Shown here: in pieces, positions 15,200 through 26,185 of the stretch | Layout: each line of letters starts with the position of its first letter | Position numbering within the stretch: position 1 is the stretch's first letter | Origin: Stramenopiles sp. TOSAG23-6 | Lineage: Eukaryota > Sar | Assembly: GCA_900128565.1 (NCBI GenBank) | Contig: LT635987.1 | Location: forward strand, 1 to 26,185 | DNA: 26,185 nt | Reading direction: 5' to 3' | Notes under the pieces: generated by a model | What the model saw: the letters and a program-made list of their open reading frames with translations, nothing else | What the model was told of the DNA's origin: nothing | Database searches by the model: none | Position numbers and translations under genes: made by a program

Positions 15200-18100
15200 A
15201 TGCCGTCATCAATGATTTGTGGAGGTGTAATAATTGGTAATTATAATCAAGATGAAGTTCCAGTAAAAACCTTTACAAAGAACGACCCACGCTGGTCATG
15301 GAGTCTTGAAAATTTTTATGGAGACTTTGAACTACTTTCAGTTGCTCGAATGATTGTAGGTCTTCAACAGAAAGTGGTGATTCGTCAGGTAAAAGACCGT
15401 CTAGAGTTTACTGTAACTGATGAATATTATCGAAAATATTCTGTCGATGTTTCTCGCTATGATGTGGAAGACTTGTTAAAGCTCGAGCCTCAACTTTTAG
15501 ATGTGTCAAAGAGATGGCATATGTTATATTTTCTTACTTGTTGTCTATGCTTCAGACGTGCTAAAGGAAATAATCCAAATAAAAAGANGCTGGTTTTGAT
15601 ACCACCTCGTAAGCGTGTATCAAGCGTTATTAGTTTACTATCTAAAACTGCTAGTCGGAAGAAAGAGCCGTTGATGCCATTGCATGAAAGGGTCATAGTT
15701 GGATCAGAAGAGGAAGTTCCATTTCTACTCCGAGGTCAAGAAGCCGATTTTGATGACGGAGATAAGCGTCAGCTATGGGGACTAGATCGTCTTGAAGGAG
15801 AGTATACTCTTTGTAAGCTAACTCGCAAAGTTCAAGGCTCGACTGAGGAATTACATATGGTTATTACTGTAATGCAAATTACAGAAAAAAGGAAAAAAAG
15901 AAAAACGTCTAAACCCGTAATAGTTTTCACTCTTCATGATGATGACTATAGATGCCATGAAGTAGCTATACCACAAGATATGATTTATGATGTCATGAAA
16001 GAATTAAACCCCAATTTACTTGAGCCAGGTATATCAAAAGACCGTCGGCATGAAAATCGATGGCTTCTTCTTCACACCCTTGCAGATCTTATTCGACTTA
16101 GATCACGGGCTGATGATCCAGATATCAAAGAGGCAGTATTATTTAGCAAAGGTGATATATGGCATGGGATAAAACAAGTAAATGAGATAACTAAAAATAG
16201 AGATACCAATCAGCTGATGCTTCCATCGATAAACTTTAAGGTATCTGATAAGGACGACGTTCCACCTCATCATAATGATAAATGTGTGTATCACCATAAA
16301 CATATTATAAGAGGGGAAGGTGTGTGTTGGGTCACAATGCAACTCATCATAGAGGAAGAATCAGAGAACGATAGTACCTCTGTAAAAATATTTGTTACTG
16401 ATCAAATTGGAATGAAATATGAATTACATCTGTCTAAATTTGAGTTCTTTGGGTGTCTTTCAGCATGTGCACATGAATATGAAACAAAAGAGAAGAATCA
16501 CCTTTTATCATTTGCAGAAGCACCATCTCAGAACTGGGAATATGCAAAACATGCCTTTGATGAGGCAAAACAGAAACTGCACCTTGCAGAAGAAAGCATT
16601 AAAGATCANCAATTAGAAATGAAACGTGCTATTCAGGATGTTGAAGAAGCGAAGAGTAATTCTGTCGATATCGCCAAAGCCTTTGATATTGCAACAGCTA
16701 CATCGATGGCTTATAATGCTGAATTGAAAAATATCAATCGCCAGATCGCAGACTATAATGATTCTAAAGATCAATTGGAAAGGACTGGAATGTCAGGGAA
16801 GACATTACATAAAGAAATTGTACAATCGTTGGAAGCATTGACAGCAAGGGTTGAAAACCTTACTTCTGCATTATTAAAACACGAAGAAGTTAGAAAACCT
16901 GCTGAAGCAGCAATGGCTATAGCCTCAGAAAAAATACACCAGTGTGAAGTTAATGCTACTCAAATCCGTGGGGAACGGAAACAACTCCGTGAAGCAGTGG
17001 AGGCTGCACAGCTTGAAGTGCAAGTTGCAGCTAAGAATGGTTCAGATGAACGGATTGCACAAGCGCAACAAGATGCGGGTGACTTGCTTCATTATCGCCG
17101 GCAGAAAATGTATGCACAATTATCCACCGCCCTCATTATTGAAAGAAACCGAGACTCCATTCCAGCACTAAAACTTCAGCCTCTTGTAGACATAAGTGAC
17201 TCCGGTAATCTAAATGTAAGTCGATTAAAAAAGGCAAAACATGATGAGATGATTGGTGTTGAAGAGATTACTTTAAATCGACAAAAACTCGCTGTCAATC
17301 TTATCGATCAATCAACTAAGTGGGGTGTGGTAAAGGATGCCGTTGCGAAAAGGGATACTGCTGTGACTATGACTAAATCTGAACTGAAGCGACATATATG
17401 TGGGACAAAAAATGTTGAACAGCGNAGCAAACTGCTAATTTCTCTTGGATTTAAACAGTATAATGATGGGGACTACAACCTCGCTGCTTCAACATTTCAA
17501 CGCGCTATTGATGAAAATAAAAGCGTTGCTACTGGTCGAGTGTGGCATGCGCTAGGTCGCTCTCATTATGTTGAGTGGAAAAAAGAACAAACAAATTCAC
17601 GCCTACAAGCTACATTTACCGCGTACAAATATGCATCAAAGGCATTGATGAATATTGCAAACCCATCATTTTGGCTTGAAATGGCCCGTCTATATTTACA
17701 ATTTTGTGCTTTTGAAGCCTCTGCGCAAACTCTAAGTATAATGATCAAACAATTCCCGTCATTTTCAAAAATTAATGAAGTAGTTTTTCTTTCAGCTTCC
17801 ATCATGCAACATCTCGGTATGTATTCTCAGGCTGCAGTCTACTTTTCATATATATTGTCTAATCCACCGAAAGATTATAAACCATTGCACATATGTTTTT
17901 TAATTGCAAGAAACAAAGAATTAAAAATATACCCCACTCGTCACAAAGTTCAAGATACTAATGATAATCCCAAATCCATGAAATCAAAACCATGGCAAGA
18001 TGATGGTCTCACTTCCATTTGGAAACCTANATTTTCAAAGATTAAAGCAAATAAGTATAATGGAAACACCAATTCGTGGAAAGGTTGGCGCAAGAGTGCT

Positions 18101-19981
18101 CATGGATTTTCTCGTTTTGCAGAAGACTTTTCTAAAGGAGGAGATAATATCATTGCTCTAGATTGCCGTTCTATTGCAGCAGCTTTATCTCCAAATGATC
18201 CTCATGTTCTGTACGAGTTCGCGTTGAGTCTCCATACTATGCAAGAATATGAAAAATCAATCAAATATCTTGAGAAATGTGTGCAGCTGGCTAGGGATCA
18301 AAGTGACAAACCTATAAATCCCGATTATTTATCAACTCTGCAATCCTGGCGTGACAAAAGATGGAGTCTCAAATTCGATATTGACAAAACCAAATTAACA
18401 AAACCAAATATAGATTATAAGTTTCCTGTAGACGAAGAGGAGGAATCTGAATGGTTGAGAGAAGAAGCAGCCATCAAAATACAATGCNTTGCTCGAGGCT
18501 CAATGCAAAGAAATAATATGGACTCGGATTTGAAAAAGATATTATCAAAGAAGAAAAGACGAACTATTGCTAGATTGCAGGAAATGTACACTAGCAATGA
18601 AGGAAAAATAGATGCCGTATTAAAAAAGCACGATGATATGCAAGCTCATGTAAAACGAGAAAGAAGAAAAATGAATAAGCAAAGGGAAAAAGCTGCACTT
18701 GAAATACAGTGTTCGTTTCGACGGCATGCTGCACGTCAAGTAAAATTGGATCTTGAGTCCAAGAAAATAACTACACGCGAGTTACAGCACAAATGGGAAA
18801 ATGAAAATGCGATAAAAATCCAGAAACTTTCGCGTGGGCGCCAGAGCCGGCGCAAATACCGCAAGATGAGTAAACATGATGCAGCAAAATCAATGCAGCG
18901 CATAATGCGAGGTGCTATTTCTCGCAAACAATGCCGGATAATTCGCCGAGATTTGAATTTGCAAGAAGACCCAAAAGAAAAGGAGGCTCGAGAATGGGCT
19001 TCTGCCATAATATTGTACCCTGGTTTAACATCTAAAGTATCAAAGCAGGCAGATCTTGTAGAGTATTATCGAAATGGTTACATTCCTTCAAGGTCTAAAT
19101 TTAAGCAACACTGGACAAAGCTTCTAAATCGTTGTATTAATGAAAAAGGTAACGGCGCTGAAGCAAAGAGACGCCTTCGCAAAGATGTCCATATTGTTAC
19201 CTCGAAGGTTCCAGGTTCCAGTGCTGCTGAAGCTCTCTGTGCTTTAGCGGAANCTGGACAAGGGTACAATACGGATCTAATACATTCTGCTATCGATCAT
19301 TTGCTTCAACCTGTTTTTCAACAAGAAGTGCAACAAGTTTGCCGAGTTCTTGAAATTTCTAAATACCTCTCTGAAATAGGTATTCCAGGTGAAACCCAAA
19401 ACATATATTCTATTCTAAAGCACACAAAATATACGCCTCGTGGGGGTATGGCAAGTCGACAACGGAATCCTCGTATTAACACCAAGTACAACAAGTTTGT
19501 GTCGCCAGCTGCTCATGATGTTGGTATGCGACCAGGAGAAGGACTGCCTATCATTCGTAAACAACGTACAGCAATTGCTAAACGCAGAAAAAAAACAAAG
19601 AACAGTCAGAGGACCCCATCACCCTCTAAGGCATTTGATAATTTCATGCTGAGTCTTGATGTTGCTGGCAAAACTGCAAAGGATCAGGCGATCGTTTCCG
19701 GTCTTGGTTCACTATTACCTGTTCTATTGGACAATAACACTTCAACAAATCATCAAAATAGTAAATCATCTATGCGAAATGATAAAAATAATAATAGGTT
19801 AAGCACTAAATCTTTTACNTCACCAAAAAACCAAAGAGATCAAATGACAGGGAAACCAAAATTTGACGTTGGTCAAAAACGTAAAACATCATATACAGTA
19901 GATGGGAGCATTCATCGGATTGGGAATAGATTTTCGGCNGACCAATTAGAGATGAATGACTTTGAGTCTGCTATCAGTTAA
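15200..19981 (+). CDS. Coiled-coil / TPR-like / IQ protein, mirror copy (1593 aa)
   Basis: Exact reverse complement of 6205-10986; ATG at 15200, TAA at 19979-19981. Coiled coil about 16500-17200, TPR-like segments about 17427-17880 and 18195-18300, IQ motifs about 18463-18520, 18688-18745, 18802-18865 and 18879-18940. The N sites in this frame include synonymous third positions (17425 CGN, 19819 ACN, 19939 GCN) and replacement sites (15588, 18030, 18488, 19253). Confidence 0.83.
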   Translation: MPSSMICGGVIIGNYNQDEVPVKTFTKNDPRWSWSLENFYGDFELLSVARMIVGLQQKVVIRQVKDRLEFTVTDEYYRKYSVDVSRYDVEDLLKLEPQLLDVSKRWHMLYFLTCCLCFRRAKGNNPNKKXLVLIPPRKRVSSVISLLSKTASRKKEPLMPLHERVIVGSEEEVPFLLRGQEADFDDGDKRQLWGLDRLEGEYTLCKLTRKVQGSTEELHMVITVMQITEKRKKRKTSKPVIVFTLHDDDYRCHEVAIPQDMIYDVMKELNPNLLEPGISKDRRHENRWLLLHTLADLIRLRSRADDPDIKEAVLFSKGDIWHGIKQVNEITKNRDTNQLMLPSINFKVSDKDDVPPHHNDKCVYHHKHIIRGEGVCWVTMQLIIEEESENDSTSVKIFVTDQIGMKYELHLSKFEFFGCLSACAHEYETKEKNHLLSFAEAPSQNWEYAKHAFDEAKQKLHLAEESIKDXQLEMKRAIQDVEEAKSNSVDIAKAFDIATATSMAYNAELKNINRQIADYNDSKDQLERTGMSGKTLHKEIVQSLEALTARVENLTSALLKHEEVRKPAEAAMAIASEKIHQCEVNATQIRGERKQLREAVEAAQLEVQVAAKNGSDERIAQAQQDAGDLLHYRRQKMYAQLSTALIIERNRDSIPALKLQPLVDISDSGNLNVSRLKKAKHDEMIGVEEITLNRQKLAVNLIDQSTKWGVVKDAVAKRDTAVTMTKSELKRHICGTKNVEQXSKLLISLGFKQYNDGDYNLAASTFQRAIDENKSVATGRVWHALGRSHYVEWKKEQTNSRLQATFTAYKYASKALMNIANPSFWLEMARLYLQFCAFEASAQTLSIMIKQFPSFSKINEVVFLSASIMQHLGMYSQAAVYFSYILSNPPKDYKPLHICFLIARNKELKIYPTRHKVQDTNDNPKSMKSKPWQDDGLTSIWKPXFSKIKANKYNGNTNSWKGWRKSAHGFSRFAEDFSKGGDNIIALDCRSIAAALSPNDPHVLYEFALSLHTMQEYEKSIKYLEKCVQLARDQSDKPINPDYLSTLQSWRDKRWSLKFDIDKTKLTKPNIDYKFPVDEEEESEWLREEAAIKIQCXARGSMQRNNMDSDLKKILSKKKRRTIARLQEMYTSNEGKIDAVLKKHDDMQAHVKRERRKMNKQREKAALEIQCSFRRHAARQVKLDLESKKITTRELQHKWENENAIKIQKLSRGRQSRRKYRKMSKHDAAKSMQRIMRGAISRKQCRIIRRDLNLQEDPKEKEAREWASAIILYPGLTSKVSKQADLVEYYRNGYIPSRSKFKQHWTKLLNRCINEKGNGAEAKRRLRKDVHIVTSKVPGSSAAEALCALAEXGQGYNTDLIHSAIDHLLQPVFQQEVQQVCRVLEISKYLSEIGIPGETQNIYSILKHTKYTPRGGMASRQRNPRINTKYNKFVSPAAHDVGMRPGEGLPIIRKQRTAIAKRRKKTKNSQRTPSPSKAFDNFMLSLDVAGKTAKDQAIVSGLGSLLPVLLDNNTSTNHQNSKSSMRNDKNNNRLSTKSFXSPKNQRDQMTGKPKFDVGQKRKTSYTVDGSIHRIGNRFSXDQLEMNDFESAIS

Positions 19982-20199
19982 AAAACGATTATTTCCATAA
20001 AATTTCTTAAACTTAGGCCATCAATTTTATTATATCGTACAAGTAGAAAACANTGTTCCTTTTTATATCTTATCAGTGAAAACAATATNTAAGAAAGACA
20101 ATAACACAATTGTTTTATCTTTGAGATAATATATATACTATTTGTCTTTATTCATATTATAAATACTTTCATCCAATCAAATTTCTCCGCGATATTTTT
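19982..20199. other. Convergent intergenic region, mirror copy
   Basis: Reverse complement of 5987-6204; AATAAA for the minus-strand coiled-coil gene lies at 20147-20152. No gene seen. Confidence 0.35.
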
Positions 20200-23100
20200 T
20201 TATTGTATCTCAGCTAATGTGATTTCGCCCTCCATCCAATCATCATCATCCAAAATATTTTCTTCATCATCCAAAATATTTTCTTCGTCTTGTTGCGTTT
20301 TACGGAGTTTTTCGTCAAATAAAATTCGCCCAAATTCTCGTAGAGACGTCTTTNAATCAGAGCACGAAACAATTTCTTCCGTTATATTGTATTTGTTATT
20401 TATATTGCGTAAGACTGTCATTGGTGAATTACACAATTTTGGCTGACAATTTGAATCTTCAATATTTGAAGCATTTTGATTAGTAAGNGATCGACTGCAT
20501 TGTAGTTCAGCTTGTAAGACTGCCAACTTTGTCAAAAATTCTTCTTCTCTTTTCTCAGCATTTTCTGCTTCCGTATGCAATCGCTGACGTAACTGAATGT
20601 TATCTACAGCAACAGATCCTGCAGACCTATCTAATATACCAAGACTTTCTTCGTCGACATTGTCGTTTGTATTTAATGCCAACGCAAGCTTTCTTTCTGC
20701 TTCTTTCAGTTTAGTTGTATATTCTGCATGAAATTGCATTGCAACTACACGATCATGCTCCCATTTATTTAATGTCACCTCACGACGATGTCCTATAGTT
20801 TCTGCAATCAGACGTTGGAAGGCCCAGGCTTTCCCTCTTGCATCAGCAGATTTTTTGACAATCATAATTCGCATAAGGAAGAAAGCCATCTTACATCCCG
20901 TTTTTTTTACAGGAAATATTACTTTCGAGTCTCGTTTAAGTTGTGCATTTTTCATTTGTATCTTGAACTCTTTTTCTCTTTCATTTAACTTTTTGTGCAT
21001 ATTTGANATTGCTTCTTCTCTTTCAATTTTTACATTTTGTAGATCTATATTATGCTGCGTTTCTCTTTCATTTAACTTTTTGTGCATATCNGCGTACGCC
21101 TCTTTTTGTACATTTTGTAGATCTATATTATGCTGCGTTTCTATATCGAGTAATTGTTTGTGCATGTTTGAGATTGCTTCTTCTCTTTCAGTTTGTAGCT
21201 GAATTTCGTGTTTTTTATGCACATCTTTCATTTTTTTCTGCATTTCAACTTGTGTATATTCTTTTAATTTTTCAAACGCCACTACATGAGCATCTTCTAT
21301 CTCAGAAACACGAAACTGCATATCTTTCTCNGCTTTTATTAGTGTTGTATTCAATTCTTCTTTTGCGCATTTTCGACAGTCTACTAACAGAGATTCGATT
21401 ACCGACATTTGAACTGCATCTTTCCAAGCTGAAAAATAGTTTTTCAAAAGTAATGAAATTTTATTCGTTTTCATCAATGTATTACTTGAAGCTTCGGATA
21501 TATTTGTATGTTCCTTTTCATCCAATGCAGTTACTGGTAGCTCTTCAGGTGATGAAATTTGACAATCGCCATACTTCTCATCAGTATATAACAAATGATT
21601 ATCTAGAGATGACATTGGATATGTATCCACATGACAAGGATTATTCAATTGAGATGTCTCAGGTTTTTTTCTTGGTGGAGGTGTCATGAGGAAAAAATTC
21701 TTTTCTTTTTCTCTGGCTAATGATGTATTTTAGAAAAATATTTCAAAAAAAAAATCTAAAATAATTTGTTAGGTACAAAATTTACTATAAAAAAAATTCG
21801 AATTTGAAAAAAAGAATAAAACATACACATCTGTACTTTTTCCAATTCTTTCAATGTGAGATTTAGTTGAGATTGATACTTTTGTTCTCTTATATGAAGC
21901 TTATCCAAATCATCTTTGATCTTTGTATTTTCTTTCGTTTTTTCATTTTTTTCATTTTCGAATATCTTTGACTCGTTCAATGTATTTTGGAAAAATATTT
22001 CAAAAAAAAAACTAAAATTTGTTAGGTAAAAAATTTCGTACGAAACATAAATTCGAAATTGAAAAAAAATAAAACGTACATACACGTTGAATTCTGTCAT
22101 TTGCAACACAGAGATCATTTCTAACATTGTTTAATTCTTTTTCATAAATTTCAAACTGTTCCCTCAGTTCTTGTGTTTTAACCAAATTCTGGGATTTTTT
22201 CAGTGACGCAATATTTGACTTATGTTTGGCAATTATCTCTGATATTTCAATATCTTGTGATTTTTTTATGTAATTCAATCTTTTCGTCATTTCAACATCT
22301 TGTTTTTTTTTTAAATTATTGAGTCTTTCCATCATTTTTCTTTCTAATTGGGAATTAGCTTTCTTACAAGTAGTTATAGTTTCACTGAGTTCATCATTTT
22401 TTGTTTGATATGTTTCAAGGGAAGCTTTATATTCCTTTGAGATTTCAGCTATTTTGCGATGTAAATCATCAACAGTATTGAGGTGTTGTGCATTTACATT
22501 TTTCAAAATGGTTTCTTTATCATTAAGTTTCTCTTCAAGTTTGGCAAGATTTTCTTCATACCTTTTTTTTACAAGTTTTTGTTCTTGTAAGCATTCTGAA
22601 ATATTTTCCTCCAATAATAAAATCTGATTTTTATTATGACGATCNGTCGTACGCCGCAGCTCAGATTTTTTCTTTATTGTTTCTTGCATGGATTTTAATT
22701 GAGCCTCGTACTTTTGTATGGTACTTGTATGAAAACTTTCCGATTTTTCATGTTTCAAACTTTGTGCAATAAGTTCATTGATTTTTTCATTTTGAGTNTG
22801 TAAAGCTATTTTCAATGAATCGTCAGATGATGCACTCTTCAACTGAATGGTAGCTATCTCATCTCGGTGTGTTTCTTTTATATTTTTAAGGTTTTCTTCC
22901 AATAAAAACTTTTCTTGTCGCAAAGAATTAATCTTTGCAATAGAGTCAGTTTCTAATTTTGAATACTCNTTAGTTTGACTTTCCAATGTTTGTTTACAAT
23001 ACATTTGGTGCTTCTCATCTAGAATCTCAAGTTCTTTTTTACACTTTTCATAATTTTCTTTCATTATTTGAATTGTACACTGAAATTCTTTGATTTCCTC

Positions 23101-26100
23101 TTCGTATTTTTTCTTACAATTTTGTACCAAAACGAGTACCAAATTTTCATGAGAATCTTTACACATTTTTTCCACNGTCGTTTTTTCAATGGTAAACTCT
23201 TTCATCAAGCTATCTGTCACCATTTGTAATGTATTTTTATGCGACTCCTGCAACATTGAAATTACATGTATTGTGAAAAAATATTTCAAAAAAAAATAAT
23301 TTTGTTAGGTACAAAATTTTTATAAAAAAAAAATTCATACAAAAAAAAAAACATACATTTTCATGTTTACAAATCAAACTTTTGTTTCTGTTCAAAACAT
23401 CATCATATTTACATTTCCATTCATTCACAACGATTTGAAAATTCTTAACTTTGTTTATATGGATTATGAAAAAATATTTNAAAAAAAAAAAACGTTAGGT
23501 ATGAAATTTNGTATGAAAAAAAATCGAAATAAAAAAATAAAACATACATTACACTGAAGCTCATCAGTTGTTTTTGAATCGTCTGTACTCAAAAANGTTT
23601 GTCCTGAAATAATTGCTTTAATTTTCATTTTTTCATCAATTTGAGAATGAACTGATGAATCGGTACNAATTTTCGTAGCTANCGAATTTTCAAGTGTTTT
23701 TTTGTTTCTTTCCATCTCCAAAATTATTTTTTTATTGTCTTTTTGCATTTGTATAATTTCTTTTGAATATGTATCATGGAAAAATATTTCAAAAAATTCT
23801 AAAAAAATTCGTTAGGTACAAAATTCCGTACGAAAAAAAATCAAAATTGAAAAAAAAAATAAAACATACATGTATCATCTTTTTGTTTCATATCGTTCTT
23901 GTATTTCTCAAGAGATACAGAAGTTTTTTTATATTCGTACAACTCTTCTTTAATCTTTCTTATATCACTCATTTTACAAGTTCGTTCATAGTTGGAGCTT
24001 TGATCAATGTATTGATTACGAAATTGTAGTGCTTCCAATTGAAGCTGATGGTTTTCTTTGACCAATTCATCGTGATCTCTTTTGAGCTCTTTCAATGAAA
24101 TTTCATGTTGTTGAGTTGCTTTATAATGAGAGTCTTTCCACATTGTAGCCATTCTTTCCATTCGAGATAGATCTGATTTATTTTTTATTTCGTGTTGTTC
24201 AATGGCGCTTTTTTTTTCTATTTCGAATTTCAATTTCAATTCTTTACAATCCTCTTCAAATTTTTGTGTAATACCAGACATTTCATCTTTCCTTATTTTT
24301 TCTCCCTCCACAAGAATAAGATCGTTCCTTACGAGAGCATCGTCATAAGAACTTTTCCAACGACGAATTTGCGTGTTTAAGCGGTCTATCTCTATNGAAT
24401 GTTGTTTTCTCAAGTCAGATAAAACTTTCTCTTTCTCATGATTATGCTCAAGAATCAACTTTGCTTCTTTATNGCGGTAATTTTGTTCTTTTTCTAGCAG
24501 GACGGTTTTGTGCTTTTCTTCAAGAGTTGCCGTTACATCTGAAAGTGAATTCTGTGAATTTGTAATTTGTAATCGGACACGTGTCACCTCATCATTATGT
24601 GAATCTTGTAATCTATTCAATGAAATAGCTTTCTCATTTTCAAATTGTTCAACGTATCTTGAAAGTTCATCTTTGTGANGATCGGCGAGTCGCTGAAGTG
24701 TATCTTGAAATGTCGCAATCCTCTCTTTTTCATCAGATTCATGTACTGTAAAAATATTTCATTTTTTTTTGTTAGGTACAACATTTTTATAAAAAAAAAT
24801 TGAAAAAAAAAAATTGAAAAAAAAACGAGAACTTACATGCTCCTCAATCAGACGATTATGATTCATTTTCCATTCATCTACTTCATTCTCAAGGCGTTTG
24901 ACTTCCTTTCTATAACTTCCAGCTATTTTCTGAACTTGGTCTGTGCGGTTGCTATAATGCTGAGCTAAGCGTTCAACATCCACAGAATATTTTTGTTGTA
25001 AGCATGTTATTGTATGTTTATGCTCTTTCAAAATATGTGAAATTTCTAATGTATGATGTTTCTTTTCTTCCTCAAATTTTATTTCATTTTTTTGAACGTC
25101 ATTTTCGTACTTTGTTTTCCATTCAATGACGTATTGTGAAAAAATATTTCAAAAAAAAATCGTTAGGTACGAAATTTCGTATGAAAAAAACTTAAATTAG
25201 AAATTCATATAAAACATACACCTTCATTTCTAATTGTTTCGATGTATTCAAATGATTTTCATGAATTGTATCGAGTTCGGTTTGATAATTTGACTTTGAT
25301 GTTTGACGTAACTTTTCTAATTCTAGAGTATATTTCTCACATAATTTAGCTATAGCATCCGAATGCGATGCTGATTTCTCTTTCAATACGATTTCGTGTT
25401 TTTTTATAGTATCCTCGAGTAAATCTTCTAACTGCAATACTTGCGTATTCAACCGATTTTCATCATCTACACTATTACTCTGCAGAGCCTTTGTTTCAAC
25501 TTTTGCATCATTCAACTTTTGAATGTAGGTTGACAATTCAACTTTTAAAGAATATCTTTCTTTTTGCAGCTTTGCCATTTCTTCCAGATGATTCGATTGT
25601 AACCGTTCTATTGCTAAATTGTTTTCGTTTTTTAGTCGTATAGTCAAATCCGAAATTTGTTTTTGATGATGTTTTGTGAAAAAAAATTAAAAATTCGATT
25701 TTTTTGTTAGGTACAAAATGTCGTACGAAAAACCAAATTTTTTTTTTTTAAAAATTGAAAAAAAAAATAAAACAAACATGGACTGTAATCGATTTCTGAT
25801 TTTCAAGAAGAGTTTGTTCTCTAGAATCAAATTTTTGTACTATAATTTCATGTGTTTTTTTCCATTCTGATACTTGAGTTTCTAAATTGTGGACTTTGTC
25901 TTCACATTCATTTTTTTGTTTTTTCATTTTGTTTTCATTTTCAATTTTAATTTTTACAATTTCTTCTTTATGTTGTTGTATAGCTTCGCTTAAATTCGAT
26001 GAACTTTTTGAAGATTTCTCTTTTAAATTTGTGACGTCTTTTCGCAATTGTAAAGAATCTTTATTTAATATTTCAATTTCATCTTTTAAAATTGCAACAA

Positions 26101-26131
26101 CAGACTCNTGGCCAGCATCTATTGATTGAAT
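20200..26131 (-). CDS. Long coiled-coil protein, mirror copy (5'-truncated)
   Basis: Reverse complement of the gene at 55-5986. Exons on the minus strand: 26131-25778, 25668-25220, 25128-24837, 24740-23870, 23768-23548, 23458-23357, 23265-22080, 21979-21827, 21722-20200. As on the left, the 5' end is missing because the window stops inside an introner copy. Same WK motifs, tandem repeats and acidic tail; no base differs. Confidence 0.8.
20248..20289 (-). repeat. 21-bp tandem duplication, mirror copy
   Basis: Reverse complement of 5897-5938, encoding EENILDD twice. Confidence 0.85.
20973..21189 (-). repeat. Nested coiled-coil repeats, mirror copy
   Basis: Reverse complement of 4997-5213, with the same 33-nt and 28-nt exact repeat pairs. 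Confidence 0.85.
21723..21826 (-). mobile_element. Introner-like intron, copy 9 mirror
   Basis: Reverse complement of 4360-4463; GTATGTTTTATT start, TACCTAAC, AATACAT end on the minus strand. Confidence 0.8.
21980..22079 (-). mobile_element. Introner-like intron, copy 8 mirror
   Basis: Reverse complement of 4107-4206; GTACGTTTTATT start and AATACAT end on the minus strand. Confidence 0.8.
23266..23356 (-). mobile_element. Introner-like intron, copy 7 mirror
   Basis: Reverse complement of 2830-2920. The alternative in-frame GCAG acceptor corresponds to an intron end at 23248. Confidence 0.7.
23459..23547 (-). mobile_element. Introner-like intron, copy 6 mirror
   Basis: Reverse complement of 2639-2727, with the same two internal N (23480 and 23510). 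Confidence 0.75.
23769..23869 (-). mobile_element. Introner-like intron, copy 5 mirror
   Basis: Reverse complement of 2317-2417; ACAT direct repeat at both ends. Confidence 0.8.
24741..24836 (-). mobile_element. Introner-like intron, copy 4 mirror
   Basis: Reverse complement of 1350-1445; GTAAGT start and ACAGTACAT end on the minus strand. Confidence 0.75.
25129..25219 (-). mobile_element. Introner-like intron, copy 3 mirror
   Basis: Reverse complement of 967-1057; the copy with a GT flank and GT terminus. Confidence 0.8.
25669..25777 (-). mobile_element. Introner-like intron, copy 2 mirror
   Basis: Reverse complement of 409-517; GTTTGTTTTATT start and AAAACAT end on the minus strand. Confidence 0.8.
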
Positions 26132-26185
26132 ATGTATTTTGGAAAAATATTTCAAAAAAAATCTAAAAAAAATCGTTAGGTACAA
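26132..26185 (-). mobile_element. Introner-like intron, copy A mirror (partial, cut by window end)
   Basis: Reverse complement of 1-54. The window ends at the same internal base of the element (TTGTACCTAAC on the minus strand) as it begins. Confidence 0.75.

Larger units (their letters stand above)
14399..26185. repeat. Right arm of the inverted repeat
   Basis: Exact reverse complement of 1-11787, starting with AAGAAAG at 14399 and ending with the complement of base 1. All genes of the left arm recur here on the opposite strand. Whether it is an independent locus cannot be decided from the sequence, because no base distinguishes it from the left arm. Confidence 0.97.

Noticed and set aside
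1-26185. CRISPR array or bacterial mobile element
   Set aside because: The repeated ~100-bp segments are dispersed within genes with exons of 100-1500 bp between them, not a regular repeat-spacer array; gene content and splicing are eukaryotic.

Overview
The window is a stretch of nuclear DNA from a eukaryote, probably a flagellated protist or alga (inference). The reasons are split genes with T-rich introns, an Mpv17-family protein with a mitochondrial-type N-terminus, long coiled-coil and IQ/TPR proteins, standard stop codons, and no sign of operons or ribosome-binding sites. It is AT-rich. I cannot name the species.

Layout: the window is an almost complete palindrome. Arm L (1-11787) and arm R (14399-26185) are exact reverse complements, including the position of every ambiguous base (29 N per arm by my count). 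They flank a unique 2.6 kb spacer (11788-14398) that has no N. Each arm, read from the outer end inward, carries: (i) the 3' part of a long coiled-coil gene, cut by the window edge; (ii) an intronless, convergent gene for a ~1593-residue coiled-coil/TPR/IQ protein; (iii) a divergently transcribed gene for a 180-residue basic protein with a PARP-like C2HC zinc finger. The spacer holds two divergent genes: a membrane-anchored or secreted TPR protein (minus), whose last 17 codons run into arm L, and an Mpv17/PMP22-family membrane protein (plus).

The most interesting content is a family of near-identical ~90-110 bp introns: 12 independent copies, 21 counting the mirror arm. They sit in the coiled-coil, TPR and Mpv17 genes, always in the sense orientation. 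Each starts with GT (usually GTATGTTTTATT), contains an invariant TACCTAAC branch-point-like motif, continues with a GAAATATTTTT-type tail and ends in ...AATACAT. The 3' end is not AG. Removing the segment exactly up to that CAT restores one continuous frame at all 11 testable junctions. It also restores the exact residue spacing of two conserved protein families (Mpv17 and TPR). The ends are short inverted repeats (GTAT(g)TTTT / AAAATAC) flanked by a 2-4 bp direct repeat (usually CAT or AT, once GT). That is how a small mobile element (an introner) that inserts as a ready-made, non-canonically spliced intron would look.

The arms should be read with care. Mirrored N sites that are confined to the arms and enriched at third codon positions suggest one consensus built from two slightly different copies and placed twice. 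The source could be a genuine recent inverted duplication or an assembly fold-back. Both outer ends of the window stop inside an introner copy.
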